This document shows, one piece after another, positions 35,948 through 46,379 of a stretch of DNA of 64,000 bases. This stretch comes from Actinomycetota bacterium (lineage in GTDB: Bacteria; Actinomycetota; Actinomycetes; S36-B12), in NCBI GenBank assembly GCA_030645615.1, contig JAUSNB010000035.1, forward strand, positions 1-64,000. Reading direction: 5' to 3'. Each line of letters starts with the position of its first letter. Within the stretch, counting starts at the first letter, position 1. The translations under genes were made by a program, and so were the position numbers. The notes under the pieces were generated by a model that was not told where the DNA came from, searched no databases, and saw only the letters and a list, made by a program, of their open reading frames with translations.

Positions 35948-38340
35948 GCCGCGCCCCCTGCACTGAGTCGGATCTCGTCGCCCTCGCCGACGCCGAGATC
36001 GGCATGAACATGGCAACCCGGGGAGTTCATGGGCAGCCAGACGGCCCCATCGACCACGTCGGCCACCTCAACCGGGACCGTGATCGAGCCTTTGGGTCCG
36101 TTGATCGTGACGGAACCGCCGAGTCCCCGCGCCGTGGCCGCGCTCATCCGGGCGACGACCGGGCGGGCGGTGGCGGCCAGATGCGGCTCTCCGTCCTGCA
36201 TGAGCCCGGAGTCGAGCAGTTGCCGCCACGTCGACAGCCGGGTCCCCGCGTTGGCGTCGGGGATGGAGGCGGGGGCGGGGGCGGGCAGGGAAGGGGCAGT
36301 CGCCCGGGCACCTGACCATGGGCCAAGCACCCCCATCTCGCGGCGCAGCGAGGCAACGTCGCGAGGAGCGGTGAAGCCCATCTCCTCGGCGATCATGGCG
36401 AGGACCTGTGCATCCGGAGCGGTGAGGGCATCGCGGAAGACCTGGCCGAACGGCCGCGGACGCCCCTCCCAGTCGAGGAAGGTGCCTGCCTTCTCGGCCA
36501 CCACGGCAACCGGAAGGACGACGTCGGCGCGCTCGGTCACGGCCGAGTGGTGGTTCTCGAGGGACACGACGAAGCCGGTGCGCTCGATGGCTGCGACGGC
36601 AAGGTCGGGGTCGCTGAAGTCGGCCAGCTCGACCCCACCGACAACCAGGGCCCCCAGGGAGCCACCGGCAGCCGCCTGGAGCAGGCCGCTGCCAGAGCGG
36701 CCGGCGCGGGCCGGGAGTGCGGCCGAATCGATCCCCCAGGCGTGCGAGACCTGTGCCCGTGCGTCAGCGTCGGTGAGCGGGCGTCCGCCCGGCAGCAGCC
36801 CGGCCATCGCGCCAGCATCCAGGGCTCCCCTTTCGCCCGCACGGCGCGGAACCCACGCAAGGGCCGCACCCGTGCGCTGCGCCAGCCGGACGGCCGCGCT
36901 GGCGGCACCGGCAGACGAGGCGATCCGCTCGCCTATGAGGATCACGGCGCCGGGCGTGGACAGGAGCGCGAGGGCATCATCGGACAGCGAGTCGAGTGCG
37001 GCAGCCTCCCGGCCGGGCGAGGCAGGAACCAGCTCGCCGGCCATCTTGGCCAGCGCTCGCGTGCGCACCGCGCCGACCTGGAGCACGCGGGTGCCGCGGC
37101 GCGACGCCTTGCGGAGGCGGAGGAAGATGATCGGCGACTCGTCCTCGGGCTCCAGGGACACCAGCAGGACGGCGGGAGCAGTCTCGAGGGCCGAGTACGA
37201 CACGTGCACAGGGGTGCCGGCGACGGTCGATGCCAGGAAGGCCGTCTCCTCGTCGGACGTCGCGCGAACACGGAAGTCAATGTCGTCGGTGCCCAGGACG
37301 ACCCGCGCGAAGCGCGCATATCCGTAGGCATCCTCCACGGTGCTCCGGCCCCCGACGAGGACGCCGACCCGCCCGGCCGCTGCTGCGAGCCCGCGCGCAG
37401 CCACCGCGATGGCCTCTGGCCAGGATGCCGGGCGAAGCTCGCCGCCGTCCCGAACCAACGGCCCGGCCAGCCGGCCCTGCCCTTGATAGGCGAACGCGAA
37501 GCGACCCTTGTCGCAGTTCCACTCCTCGTTGACGTCGGGGTCGTCCCAAGCCAGTCGGCGAGTGACCACGCCGCGCCGGTAGTCCGTCCGCAGCGAGCAG
37601 CCGGAGGCGCAGTGCTCGCAGGTCGTCGGCACCGAGACGAGGTCGAACGGGCGCGACCGGAACCGGTACGACGCGCTGGTGAGCGCGCCGACCGGGCAGA
37701 TCTGCACGGTGTTGCCGGAGAAGTAGGAGTCGAACGGCTCGTCGTCGGCCGTGCCCACCTGCTGCTGAGCACCCCGCTCGAGCAGTTCGATCATCGGGTC
37801 GCCGGCGATCTGCTCGGCGAACCGGGTGCAGCGGGCGCACGACACGCACCTCTCGCGGTCCAGGAGGATCTGGGCGCTCACGTTGATGGGCTTGTCGAAG
37901 GTCCGCTTGATGCCGGTGAACCGGCTCTCCGGCCGGCCAACCGACATGGCCTGGTTCTGCAGGGGGCACTCGCCGCCCTTGTCGCATACCGGGCAGTCGA
38001 GCGGATGATTGAGCAGGAGGAACTCCATGACGCCCTCCTGCGCGAGGCGGGCGACGTCGGATGACTGCTGCGTGCGGATCTTCATGCCATCCGAGAGCAC
38101 CTGGGCGCAGGCCGGCTGCGGCTTGGGCATGCCCTCGATCTCGATGAGGCAGGCGCGGCATGCGGCCACCGGGTCCAGCAGCGGGTGGTCGCAGAAGCGG
38201 GGCACCTCGATGCCCAGCAGTTCCGCTGCCCGGATGGCCAAGGTGCCCTTGGGGACGGCCATCTCGACACCGTCGACCTCGACCGTGATCTGCTCGACCG
38301 GGACGGCCACGTCGGTCCCGGGGGTGTTGGTGACGGTCAT
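35944..38340 (-). CDS. nuoG: NADH-quinone oxidoreductase subunit G
   Basis: The large Fe-S subunit, 798 residues, ATG at 38340 overlapping nuoF by 4 nt. In order: the 2Fe-2S (N1b) domain with CDHP...ACRAC, the His-Cys N5 motif in [21 protein letters not shown], the N4 ligands in [10 protein letters not shown], and a further CEHCASGC ... NCDKGRF set like the N7 cluster. The rest is a molybdopterin oxidoreductase-like domain without cofactor ligands, ending in a formate dehydrogenase-type beta-barrel. Confidence 0.95.
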   Translation of the reverse strand: MTVTNTPGTDVAVPVEQITVEVDGVEMAVPKGTLAIRAAELLGIEVPRFCDHPLLDPVAACRACLIEIEGMPKPQPACAQVLSDGMKIRTQQSSDVARLAQEGVMEFLLLNHPLDCPVCDKGGECPLQNQAMSVGRPESRFTGIKRTFDKPINVSAQILLDRERCVSCARCTRFAEQIAGDPMIELLERGAQQQVGTADDEPFDSYFSGNTVQICPVGALTSASYRFRSRPFDLVSVPTTCEHCASGCSLRTDYRRGVVTRRLAWDDPDVNEEWNCDKGRFAFAYQGQGRLAGPLVRDGGELRPASWPEAIAVAARGLAAAAGRVGVLVGGRSTVEDAYGYARFARVVLGTDDIDFRVRATSDEETAFLASTVAGTPVHVSYSALETAPAVLLVSLEPEDESPIIFLRLRKASRRGTRVLQVGAVRTRALAKMAGELVPASPGREAAALDSLSDDALALLSTPGAVILIGERIASSAGAASAAVRLAQRTGAALAWVPRRAGERGALDAGAMAGLLPGGRPLTDADARAQVSHAWGIDSAALPARAGRSGSGLLQAAAGGSLGALVVGGVELADFSDPDLAVAAIERTGFVVSLENHHSAVTERADVVLPVAVVAEKAGTFLDWEGRPRPFGQVFRDALTAPDAQVLAMIAEEMGFTAPRDVASLRREMGVLGPWSGARATAPSLPAPAPASIPDANAGTRLSTWRQLLDSGLMQDGEPHLAATARPVVARMSAATARGLGGSVTINGPKGSITVPVEVADVVDGAVWLPMNSPGCHVHADLGVGEGDEIRLSAGGAA

Positions 38341-39641
38341 CGGGCCACCGCTTCCGCGAAGACGTAGGACGCGACCGGATCGAACTGCTCGTCGGCCGGG
38401 GTCGTGGTGGCAGCGACGAACTCGTCGCGGAAGTACTTGAGGGCAGCCGGGTACGGGGTGGCCGCAGCATCGCCGAGTGCGCAGAACGAGCGACCCATGA
38501 TCTGTCCGCACAGCTCGACCAGGGTGTCGACCTCGGCCGCAGTTCCGTGCCCGTGCTCGAACTTCTCGAGCGTCCCCGTGATCCAGTACGTGCCCTCACG
38601 GCATGGGGTGCACTTGCCGCACGACTCGTGCTTGTAGAACTCCAGCCAGCGGGTGACAGCCTTGACCACGCTCACGGTGGTGTCGAAGATCATCGGGGTC
38701 CCGGTGCCCAGCATCGTGCCCGCGGCAGCCATCTCCTCGTAGGTCATCGGGACATCGAGGTGCTCGGCGGTGAGCATGGGCACCGAGGATCCGCCCGGCA
38801 GCCAGAACTTGACCTCGCCGCCGTTGCGCATGCCGCCTGCATAGTCGAGCAGCTCACGCATGGTGATGCCCAGGGGAGCCTCGTAGATGCCCGGCCGGTT
38901 CACGTGGCCGGAGACCGCGAATACCTTGAAGCCCGGGGACTTCTCGGTGCCGAACTGCCGGAACCAGTCGACGCCGCGATCGATGATGTACGGGATGTTG
39001 CAGATGGTCTCGACGTTGTTGATGACCGTCGGCGCTGCGTACAGCCCCGCCACGGCCGGGAACGGGGGCTTGAGCCGTGGCTGCCCGCGGAAGCCCTCGA
39101 GCGAGTCGAGCAGCGCCGTCTCCTCGCCGCAGATGTAGGCGCCCGCTCCCGCATGCACGACGACGTTCACATCGAAGCCGCTGCCGAGGACGTCGCGCCC
39201 GATGAAGCCGGCCTCGGTGGCCTCACGCACGGCGTTGGCGACGCGACGGATCGCGGCTGGCACCTCGCCGCGGATGTAGATGAACGCCTCCTTCGCGCGG
39301 ATGGCGTAGGCGGTGATGATCACGCCTTCGACGAGCGCGTGCGGATTGGCGAGCATGATCGGGATGTCCTTGCAGGCGCCAGGCTCGGACTCGTCTGCGT
39401 TGACCACCAGGTAGTGCGGCTTGCCGTCGTTCTGCGGCACGAAGGACCACTTGAGGCCGGTCGGGAAGCCGGCGCCACCGCGACCGCGCAGCCCGGAGTC
39501 CTTGACCTGGCCGATCAGCGCGTCGGGTTCCTGCTTGAGGGCGGACGCCAGTGCCCGGTAGCCGCCGTACCGCTGGTAGCCCGCGAGCGTGTAGAGCTCC
39601 GGGTCGTCCCAGTGCTCCGTGATGACGGGGGTGAGCGGCAT
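38337..39641 (-). CDS. nuoF: NADH-quinone oxidoreductase subunit F
   Basis: NADH- and FMN-binding subunit, 434 residues. The NADH/FMN site [18 protein letters not shown], the FMN-binding [15 protein letters not shown] and the N3 ligands in [12 protein letters not shown] are complete, with a fourth Cys in [10 protein letters not shown]. It starts 3 nt after nuoE. Confidence 0.97.
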   Translation of the reverse strand: MPLTPVITEHWDDPELYTLAGYQRYGGYRALASALKQEPDALIGQVKDSGLRGRGGAGFPTGLKWSFVPQNDGKPHYLVVNADESEPGACKDIPIMLANPHALVEGVIITAYAIRAKEAFIYIRGEVPAAIRRVANAVREATEAGFIGRDVLGSGFDVNVVVHAGAGAYICGEETALLDSLEGFRGQPRLKPPFPAVAGLYAAPTVINNVETICNIPYIIDRGVDWFRQFGTEKSPGFKVFAVSGHVNRPGIYEAPLGITMRELLDYAGGMRNGGEVKFWLPGGSSVPMLTAEHLDVPMTYEEMAAAGTMLGTGTPMIFDTTVSVVKAVTRWLEFYKHESCGKCTPCREGTYWITGTLEKFEHGHGTAAEVDTLVELCGQIMGRSFCALGDAAATPYPAALKYFRDEFVAATTTPADEQFDPVASYVFAEAVAR

Positions 39642-39644
39642 GCG

Positions 39645-40307
39645 TCAGCCCTCCTGTCCGGCAGCGGGAACACCCGGCGCGGACATGCCGCGTTCCCTGG
39701 CGACGGCCAGGCCGGCCAGCATCTTCGCATCGACCAGGGTGCCCTCGCCGGCGAGCCCGTCGTCGGGGTAGGCGAGCGTGTGCTCGGTGGCGCGGAATCC
39801 CCGGACCGCGGGGCCGCGCGTCGACAGCACCCGCTCGCCACGCTCGAGCCGGTCGACGACCTCGACGGCCGACACGGGCGTGACGTCGTCGACGTACTCC
39901 CAGTCGACCGTCATGACGGGAGCATGCGTGCACGCCGCCTGGCATTCGATGCGCTCCAGCCAGAACTTGCCGTCCGGCGTGGCCTCGTTGTGCCCGACTC
40001 CGAGGCGGTCACTGACCGCCTCGTAGACGGCATCGCCGCCCAGCAGGCCGCACATGGTGTTGATGCACACCCCGATGTGGTGCTCACCCACGGGCCGCCG
40101 CTTGTACATCGTGTAGAAGCTCGCAACAGCCGTGGCCTCGGCGGCCGAGACGCCCACTGCGTCGGCGCACGCTGCAATGCCCTCGGCCGTGACCTCCCCC
40201 TCGAGGCTCTGGACGAGGTGCAGCATCGGCATCAGCGCCGAGCGGGGGCGCGGGTACCGCGCTGCCAACTCCGCCATCTGCTCGCGGGTGCTGTCGCTGA
40301 TTGCCAT
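39645..40307 (-). CDS. nuoE: NADH-quinone oxidoreductase subunit E
   Basis: Thioredoxin-fold 2Fe-2S (N1a) subunit, 220 residues. The four ligands are in CINTMC and ECQAAC. The C-terminal 60 residues are Gly/Ala/Glu-rich and beyond the family core. It lies 18 nt after nuoD. Confidence 0.95.
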   Translation of the reverse strand: MAISDSTREQMAELAARYPRPRSALMPMLHLVQSLEGEVTAEGIAACADAVGVSAAEATAVASFYTMYKRRPVGEHHIGVCINTMCGLLGGDAVYEAVSDRLGVGHNEATPDGKFWLERIECQAACTHAPVMTVDWEYVDDVTPVSAVEVVDRLERGERVLSTRGPAVRGFRATEHTLAYPDDGLAGEGTLVDAKMLAGLAVARERGMSAPGVPAAGQEG

Positions 40308-40325
40308 GTGTAGGTCCTCTGCTCC

Positions 40326-41702
40326 TTACCGGTCCACGCCGCCCATGACGGGGTCGATGCTCGCGACCGCCGCTATGACGTCCGGCAGCATGCCGCCCTC
40401 GCACATCGCCGCCACCGCCTGGAGGTTGGTGAACGACGGGTCGCGGAAGTGCACGCGGTAAGGGCGGGTCCCGCCGGAGCTCACCAGATGGCAGCCAAGC
40501 TCGCCCTTCGGCGACTCGATCGCCGTGTAGACTTGGCCGGCCGGGACGCGGAAACCCTCCGTGACCAGCTTGAAGTGGTGGATCAGGGCCTCCATCGATT
40601 CGGCCATGATCTCCTTGATGTGGTCCGGCGAATTGCCCTGCCCATCGCTGCCGATCGACAGCTTGGAGGGCCAGGCGATCTTCTTGTCGGCGACCATGAC
40701 CGGTCCCGGCTTGATCCGGTCGAGGCACTGCTCGACGATCTTGATCGACTCGCCGAGCTCCCGGATCCGGATCAGGAATCTCCCGTACGCGTCGTTCGTC
40801 GTCTCTGTCTGGACGTCGAACTCGTAGTTCTCGTAGCCGCAGTACGGCTGGGTCTTGCGCAGGTCGTGCGGGAGTCCGGTCGCCCGAAGGACCGGGCCGG
40901 TGATGCCGAGGGCCATGCAGCCGGTGAGGTCGAGGTAGCCCACGCCCGCGGTGCGGCCCATCCAGATGCCGTTGCCCACGAGCAGGTCGGCGGTGTCCTT
41001 GAGCCGCTTCCGCAGCAAAGGCAGGGTTTCCCGGATCTTCTGGACGCCATCCTCGGGGAGGTCCTGCGCCACGCCACCGGGACGGATGTACGCGCTGTTC
41101 ATGCGCAGTCCCGACACCATCTCGAAGATGTCGAGGACGAGTTCGCGCTCCCGGAAGCCGAACTCCATGGCCGTCAGCGCACCCAGTTCCATTCCGCCGG
41201 TGGCCAGGCACACCAGGTGCGAGGAGATCCGGTTCAGCTCCATCATCATCACCCTGATGACGCTGGCCCGCTCCGGGATCTGCTCCGTGATGCCCAATGC
41301 CTTCTCGACGGCGAGGCAGTACGCCGTCTCGTTGAACATCGGCGTGAGGTAGTCCATGCGGGTCACGAAGGTGACTCCCTGCACGAAGGACCGGAACTCC
41401 ATGTTCTTCTCGATGCCCGTGTGCAGGTAGCCGATGCCGCAGCGCGCCTGGATGACGTTCTCGCCGTCGATCTCGAGGATGAGGCGGAGCACCCCGTGAG
41501 TCGAGGGGTGCTGCGGGCCCATGTTGACGACGATGCGGTCCTTCTCGCCCTCGGGCGCTGCGCTGATCGTGTCCCAGTCGCCGCCGGCGACCGTGTACAC
41601 GCGCCCCTCGGTCGTGTCGTAGGACCCGGCGTACGGGTCGCGTCCGTCGTCGGCCCCCGGAGTCGCATCCGCGCTCGAGTACGTGACGTTGTCGGTCGAC
41701 AT
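40326..41702 (-). CDS. nuoD: NADH-quinone oxidoreductase subunit D
   Basis: The 49-kDa subunit that forms the quinone site with NuoB, 458 residues. [22 protein letters not shown] carries the quinone-contact His, and the C-terminal DPVMGGVDR ends the family. A polar N-terminal extension of about 50 residues is unusual but known in the phylum. The ATG overlaps the nuoC stop by one base. Confidence 0.96.
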   Translation of the reverse strand: MSTDNVTYSSADATPGADDGRDPYAGSYDTTEGRVYTVAGGDWDTISAAPEGEKDRIVVNMGPQHPSTHGVLRLILEIDGENVIQARCGIGYLHTGIEKNMEFRSFVQGVTFVTRMDYLTPMFNETAYCLAVEKALGITEQIPERASVIRVMMMELNRISSHLVCLATGGMELGALTAMEFGFRERELVLDIFEMVSGLRMNSAYIRPGGVAQDLPEDGVQKIRETLPLLRKRLKDTADLLVGNGIWMGRTAGVGYLDLTGCMALGITGPVLRATGLPHDLRKTQPYCGYENYEFDVQTETTNDAYGRFLIRIRELGESIKIVEQCLDRIKPGPVMVADKKIAWPSKLSIGSDGQGNSPDHIKEIMAESMEALIHHFKLVTEGFRVPAGQVYTAIESPKGELGCHLVSSGGTRPYRVHFRDPSFTNLQAVAAMCEGGMLPDVIAAVASIDPVMGGVDR

Positions 41703-42402
41703 CAGTTGTAGGACCTCCGCTGGTCCGGGGGCGGGATGGTGGCGCCCTTGTACTCCACCGGGATGCCACCGAGCGGGTAGTCCTTGCGCTGCGGGTGGCC
41801 GGGCCAGTCGTCCGGCATCATGATCCGGGTCAGCGACGGGTGCCCCTCGAACTCGATTCCGAAGAAGTCCCAGGTCTCGCGCTCGTGCCAGTCATTGGTC
41901 GGGTACACGGCCACGATCGAAGGGATCCGGGCATCGCCGTCCGGCACCGACACCTCCACCCGCACGCGGCGGTTGTGGGTGATCGACAGGAAGTGGTAGA
42001 CGGCGTGGAGTTCGCGGCCGGTCTCGTGCGGGTAGTGCACCCCGCTCACGCCGAGGCATAGCTCGAACCGCAGGCCAGGCTCGTCGCGCAGGGTCGTCGC
42101 GAACGCCACGAGGTGCTCGCGACGTACGTGGTAGGTGATCTCGTCGCGGTAGACCACGACCTTCTCGATGGCGTCGGTTGCCGGCAGGCCGCCGGCCGCA
42201 AGGGATAGCTCGAGCTCGTCGGTGACGTCGTCGAACCAGCCGCCGTAGGGCCGCGCGGTGGGACCAGGCATGACGATGGGTTCCACCAGTCCGCCGAACC
42301 CGCTGGTGTCGCCCGAACCGGAGACGCCGAAGGCGCCCTGGCGCACGCCGATGATGTCGAGCTCGCGGACCCCTTCGGGCACCGCGGGGACGGGGGACTC
42401 GC

Positions 42403-42406
<4 letters not shown>
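41702..42406 (-). CDS. nuoC: NADH-quinone oxidoreductase subunit C
   Basis: The 30-kDa subunit, 234 residues, GTG at 42406 overlapping the nuoB stop (GTGA). The signature is [21 protein letters not shown]. The first 80 residues are a variable extension; the C-terminal tail contains the usual [17 protein letters not shown]. It is the full-length counterpart of the NuoC-like protein at 22020. Confidence 0.95.
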
Positions 42407-42957
<551 letters not shown>

Positions 42958-42966
42958 GGCGCTCCG

Positions 42967-43326
42967 TCAGTCCCACTCGAGTCCGCGTCGGCGCCATACG
43001 TAGGCGTAGACGACGAGGACGGTGACGATGAACAGGAACATCTCGACCAGCCCGAACAACGCGAGCTGGTCGAACGCGACCGCCCACGGGTACAGGAAGA
43101 CGATCTCGATGTCGAAGACGATGAACAGCATCGCGGTCAGGTAGTACTTCACCGGGAAGCGTCCGCCGCCGATCGGCTGGGGCGTTGGCTCGATGCCGCA
43201 CTCGTAGGCGTCGTACTTGGCCCGGTTGTATCGCTTGGGCCCCGTGATCGAGGCAACGGTCACCGAGAAGGCCGCGAAGGCGAAGGCGATGATGCCGAGA
43301 ACGAGGATCGGGGTATAGACGTTCAC
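42967..43326 (-). CDS. nuoA: NADH-quinone oxidoreductase subunit A
   Basis: First gene of the nuo operon, 119 residues and three helices, GTG at 43326 with GAGGAG 8 nt upstream. [47 protein letters not shown]-type sequence covers the conserved loop and second helix. The promoter region is 43327-43426 and includes a Rex operator. Confidence 0.96.
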   Translation of the reverse strand: MNVYTPILVLGIIAFAFAAFSVTVASITGPKRYNRAKYDAYECGIEPTPQPIGGGRFPVKYYLTAMLFIVFDIEIVFLYPWAVAFDQLALFGLVEMFLFIVTVLVVYAYVWRRRGLEWD

Positions 43327-43353
43327 GCCCGCATCTCCTCACGGTTTGTGCCC

Positions 43354-43371
43354 TTGTGAATCACTTCACGA
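43354..43371 (-). promoter_or_regulatory. Rex operator at the nuoA promoter
   Basis: TTGTGAATCACTTCACGA matches the Rex consensus (TTGTGAA-N4-TTCACAA) at all but one outer base. It lies just downstream of a TATGCT -10 box, so it should overlap or directly follow the transcription start. A Rex protein is encoded at 61031-61798. Rex bound to NAD+ would repress nuo, and high NADH would release it, as shown for Streptomyces. Confidence 0.85.
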
Positions 43372-43379
43372 CCGCCGAA

Positions 43380-43385
43380 AGCATA
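43380..43385 (-). promoter_or_regulatory. -10 box TATGCT for nuoA
   Basis: TATGCT on the minus strand, 53 nt before the nuoA start codon. No good -35 is visible 16-18 nt upstream (the best is GTCACG). Confidence 0.5.
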
Positions 43386-43426
43386 GTGGTCAGGGGATGC
43401 CTTCGTGACACCACCTGCATCGCCGT

Positions 43427-44131
43427 TCATGGCCCTTCCTCGGCACGCACGGCCTTGTGCAAGGCCACGATTCCGAAGGTCAGGTCCCGCCACTTGACGT
43501 GCTCCCAGCCACATCCGGCGATGTCCGCGGCCAAGGCCTTCTGGTCTGGCCAGGCCCTGATGGACTCAGCCAGGTAGACGTAGGCCTCGGGGTTCGAGGA
43601 CGTCCGGCGAGCGACGGACGGAAGCGCCTTCATCAGGTACTCGGTGTAGGCCGTCCGGAACGGAGGCCAGGTCGGGTGCGAGAACTCGCACACGACGAGG
43701 CGGCCCCCGGGGCGCACGACCCTGGCCAGCTCGCGCAGGCCGGCCCTGCGGTCCTGGATGTTGCGCAGCCCGAAGGAGATCGTGGCGACGTCGAAGGCAC
43801 CGGCCTTGAAAGGCAGCCGCATGCCGTCGCCGGCAACGAACGGCAGGCCCGGCTGGCGGCGCCGCCCGACCTGCAGCATGCCGAGGGAGAAGTCGGCCGG
43901 GACGACAGTTGCACCGGCGCGGGCGAAGGGAACGCTGGACGTGCCCGTGCCCGCTGCGAGGTCGAGGATCCGCTCCCCTGGCTGCGGGTCAACGGCCGCC
44001 ACGACCGCGGCGCGCCACCGACGGGTCTGCCCTAGCGCGAGCACGTCGTTGGTCAGGTCGTAGCGCTCCGCGACTTCGTCGAACATGGCCGCCACCTCTG
44101 CGGGTGCCTTGTCGAGGTCAGCGCGGGCCAC
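43427..44131 (-). CDS. menG: Demethylmenaquinone methyltransferase
   Basis: SAM-dependent C-methylation, the last step of menaquinone synthesis. The start GTG at 44131 gives the usual actinobacterial N-terminus ([35 protein letters not shown]) and AAGGA lies 7 nt upstream; an ATG 30 nt further up is less likely. The 234-residue protein has SAM motif [15 protein letters not shown] and the UbiE/MenG signatures [10 protein letters not shown] and [14 protein letters not shown]. It is upstream of nuoA on the same strand and divergent from menF. Confidence 0.94.
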   Translation of the reverse strand: MARADLDKAPAEVAAMFDEVAERYDLTNDVLALGQTRRWRAAVVAAVDPQPGERILDLAAGTGTSSVPFARAGATVVPADFSLGMLQVGRRRQPGLPFVAGDGMRLPFKAGAFDVATISFGLRNIQDRRAGLRELARVVRPGGRLVVCEFSHPTWPPFRTAYTEYLMKALPSVARRTSSNPEAYVYLAESIRAWPDQKALAADIAGCGWEHVKWRDLTFGIVALHKAVRAEEGP

Positions 44132-44182
44132 GTCGCGATCCTTGCACCGACGACCGGACATGCCACTTCGGGGGTGGACGCC

Positions 44183-44188
44183 TAGGCT
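44183..44188 (+). promoter_or_regulatory. -10 box TAGGCT for leaderless menF
   Basis: TAGGCT ends 7 nt before the menF GTG, with no Shine-Dalgarno sequence. Confidence 0.6.
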
Positions 44189-44195
44189 CTGCCAC

Positions 44196-45473
44196 GTGAC
44201 CTCGCCGGTGCCGTCCACGCGCGTCGGCGAGTCCGCCTCGGCCCCCGAGCGGATCCACGTGACCACGCGGCCGATTGCCGACCCCGAGCACCTGCTGGCC
44301 CGGTTGCCGGACGACAACCCGGTGGCCTGGGTCCGCGACGGCGAGGGCCTGATCGGTTGGGGCGTCGCGGCCACCTTGGAGGTCAGGGGCAACGAGCGGT
44401 TCAGCCGTGCCCAGCGATGGTTCAGCACGCTGTGCGCCGGGATGGAGATCGACGACACGGTCAGCATGCCGGGCACCGGCCCCGTGGCGTTCGCCTCGTT
44501 CTCGTTCGACCCCGAGTCCGGCACCTCCCTGGTGGTCGTGCCCGCGGTCGTCGTCGGGCGCCGCGGCGGGCAGGCATGGCTCACCGTCATCGGCAGCGAG
44601 CCAAAGGCTCGGCCGGCGCTCCCGCCCGTGTCGGTGCCCGAGCAGCCGTTCTACGTCACGTGGGCCGAGGGCAGCCGCAGCGCGTTCGAATGGCAGGAGT
44701 CCGTGGCGGAGGCGGTCACCCGGATCCGGGCCGGGGAGCTCGACAAGGTCGTGCTGGCGCGCGACGTCGTCGCACACGTCGACGGGCCGCTCGACGTGCG
44801 CCACCTGCTGCTGCGCCTGGCCGAGTCCTACCCCTCCTGCTGGACCTTCAGCGTGGGCGACCTGTTCGGCGCAACCCCCGAACTGCTGGTGCGGCGCACG
44901 GGCGACCTCGTGACCAGCCGCGTCCTGGCCGGCACGGTGCGACGACGCGGCGACGACCTTGCCGACGAGGGACTGGCCCGCGCCCTCCTCGCCAGTGGCA
45001 AGGATGCCGAGGAGCACGAGTACGCGGTCCGCAGCGTGGCCCGCGCCCTCGCCGCCCACTGCACCGACCTGGAGGTGCCCGCCCGCCCGCACGTGCTCGA
45101 GCTCGCCAACGTGCAGCACCTCGCGACCGACGTCACCGGCCGGCTGGCCGACGCGGCGCCCGTCCTTGCCCTGGCCGCCTCACTGCACCCCACCGCGGCC
45201 GTCTGCGGCACCCCGACCGAGCGTGCCTTCGCCGTGATCCGGGAGATCGAAGGAATGGACCGGGGCCGGTACGCCGGCCCCGTCGGCTGGTTCGACCGGC
45301 ACGGCGACGGCGAGCTGGGCATCGCGCTGCGCTGCGCGACCATCGATGCGGCATCCGGCCAGGTGCGCGCCTTCGCCGGCTGCGGGATCGTGGCCGGGTC
45401 GGTCCCCCTCGATGAGCTGGCGGAGTCGGCGGCCAAGCTCGTCCCGATCCGCGACGCCCTCGAAGCCCGCTAG
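44196..45473 (+). CDS. menF: Isochorismate synthase
   Basis: Converts chorismate to isochorismate, the first committed step of menaquinone ring synthesis. The 425-residue protein has the C-terminal chorismate-binding domain: [20 protein letters not shown]-like [58 protein letters not shown] and [10 protein letters not shown]. The start is the GTG at 44196, placed right after a promoter-like box. A siderophore-type (entC/dhbC) role is less likely because the rest of the men pathway is nearby. Confidence 0.9.
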   Translation: MTSPVPSTRVGESASAPERIHVTTRPIADPEHLLARLPDDNPVAWVRDGEGLIGWGVAATLEVRGNERFSRAQRWFSTLCAGMEIDDTVSMPGTGPVAFASFSFDPESGTSLVVVPAVVVGRRGGQAWLTVIGSEPKARPALPPVSVPEQPFYVTWAEGSRSAFEWQESVAEAVTRIRAGELDKVVLARDVVAHVDGPLDVRHLLLRLAESYPSCWTFSVGDLFGATPELLVRRTGDLVTSRVLAGTVRRRGDDLADEGLARALLASGKDAEEHEYAVRSVARALAAHCTDLEVPARPHVLELANVQHLATDVTGRLADAAPVLALAASLHPTAAVCGTPTERAFAVIREIEGMDRGRYAGPVGWFDRHGDGELGIALRCATIDAASGQVRAFAGCGIVAGSVPLDELAESAAKLVPIRDALEAR

Positions 45474-45474
45474 C

Positions 45475-45539
45475 CGCCGACACCAGCACCTGGCGTCGTT
45501 CCCGACCCCCCGGAATGACGCTCTCTGCTGGTGTCGGCG
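45475..45539. repeat. Hairpin repeat element, family B, copy 1
   Basis: Starts 1 nt after the menF stop. Outer arms CGCCGACACCAGCA / TGCTGGTGTCGGCG pair perfectly over 14 bp, and an inner inverted repeat GCGTCGTTCC / GGAATGACGC pairs with one mismatch. It closely matches the element at 46306-46371 in sequence, orientation and length. Confidence 0.88.
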
Positions 45540-45620
45540 CGGACGGCCCCACGGCCATTGACCCCACGGGCATTCCGCGAGGAGCATGGCCGCCAACCCC
45601 GGCCCCACAGGAGCCCGCGC

Positions 45621-46304
45621 ATGGACACCACCCTCGCCCCGGCCCACTCGCCGACCGTGCCCGACAACGCCGCGGCCCTGCGTGGCGCGATCCGCAGCAT
45701 CGCGGCTGCCCTGCTCGCCGGGGCCGTCGCCGGCTTCCTCGTGGGCGGGGTCCTCGGCCGGCTCGCCATGCGGCTGCTCGCCCTGACGTCGCCCGACATC
45801 GCCCAAGGCAGGCTCACCGACGATGCGGCGCGGGTCGGTCAGTTCACTCTGGGCGGCTCCCTCACCCTCGCGATCTTCCTGACCGTCCTGGGCGCGGTCG
45901 CCGGACTGGTGTACCTGCTGGTGCGGCGGATCCTGCCCGCGTCGCGCGGGCTGCGGGTCGCCGGCTTCGCGCTGCTGACCGGGACGATCGCGGGAGCGGG
46001 CCTGCTGCACGACCACCCGTCCTTCGACTTCCACATCCTCCAGCCCACGTGGCTGGCGGTCTCGATGTTCCTGGCCATCCCGGCCGGGGTCGGAGCCGTG
46101 GCGGCGTGGCTCACCGAGGTGCTCTCGGCCCGAGACGTCCCGCCGTTCACCGGGGTCCTGCCACGCCTGTGGCGAAGCACCCCGATCACCGTGCTGGGCG
46201 TGACGCTCTACTGGGTGCTGGTCGCGTGGGGGGCGTGGGGGATCCTCGCCGACGTCACGTCGATGGCGGCCGATTCCCCGTCCACCTGGCCGTTCACCTA
46301 CTAG
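45621..46304 (+). CDS. Multi-pass membrane protein of unknown function
   Basis: A 227-residue protein, ATG at 45621 with AGGAG 7 nt upstream. It shows about six hydrophobic segments (ALLAGAVAGFLVGGVLGRLA, LTLAIFLTVLGAVAGLVYLL, GFALLTGTIAGAGLL, LAVSMFLAIPAGVGAVAAWL, TVLGVTLYWVLVAWGAWGIL). No catalytic or transporter motif was recognised. Similar small membrane proteins occur in other actinobacteria but have no known role. It sits alone inside the men cluster, with a family B hairpin repeat on each side, which suggests it entered as a unit. Confidence 0.75.
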   Translation: MDTTLAPAHSPTVPDNAAALRGAIRSIAAALLAGAVAGFLVGGVLGRLAMRLLALTSPDIAQGRLTDDAARVGQFTLGGSLTLAIFLTVLGAVAGLVYLLVRRILPASRGLRVAGFALLTGTIAGAGLLHDHPSFDFHILQPTWLAVSMFLAIPAGVGAVAAWLTEVLSARDVPPFTGVLPRLWRSTPITVLGVTLYWVLVAWGAWGILADVTSMAADSPSTWPFTY

Positions 46305-46305
46305 C

Positions 46306-46371
46306 CGGCGACACCAGCAAATGGCGTCGTTCCCGGACCACCGGATTGACGCTGGCTGCTGGTGTCGGCGG
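46306..46371. repeat. Hairpin repeat element, family B, copy 2
   Basis: Begins at the stop codon of the membrane-protein gene. Core arms CGACACCAGCA / TGCTGGTGTCG (46310-46320 and 46358-46368) and an inner GCGTCGTTCC / GGATTGACGC repeat. About four in five bases match copy 1. It lies between convergent genes. Confidence 0.88.
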
Positions 46372-46379
46372 AATGGTGG

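Noticed and set aside
38547-40313. A 588-codon plus-strand open frame opposite nuoF and nuoE
   Set aside because: Same shadow composition; nuoE and nuoF occupy the minus strand with full motifs.
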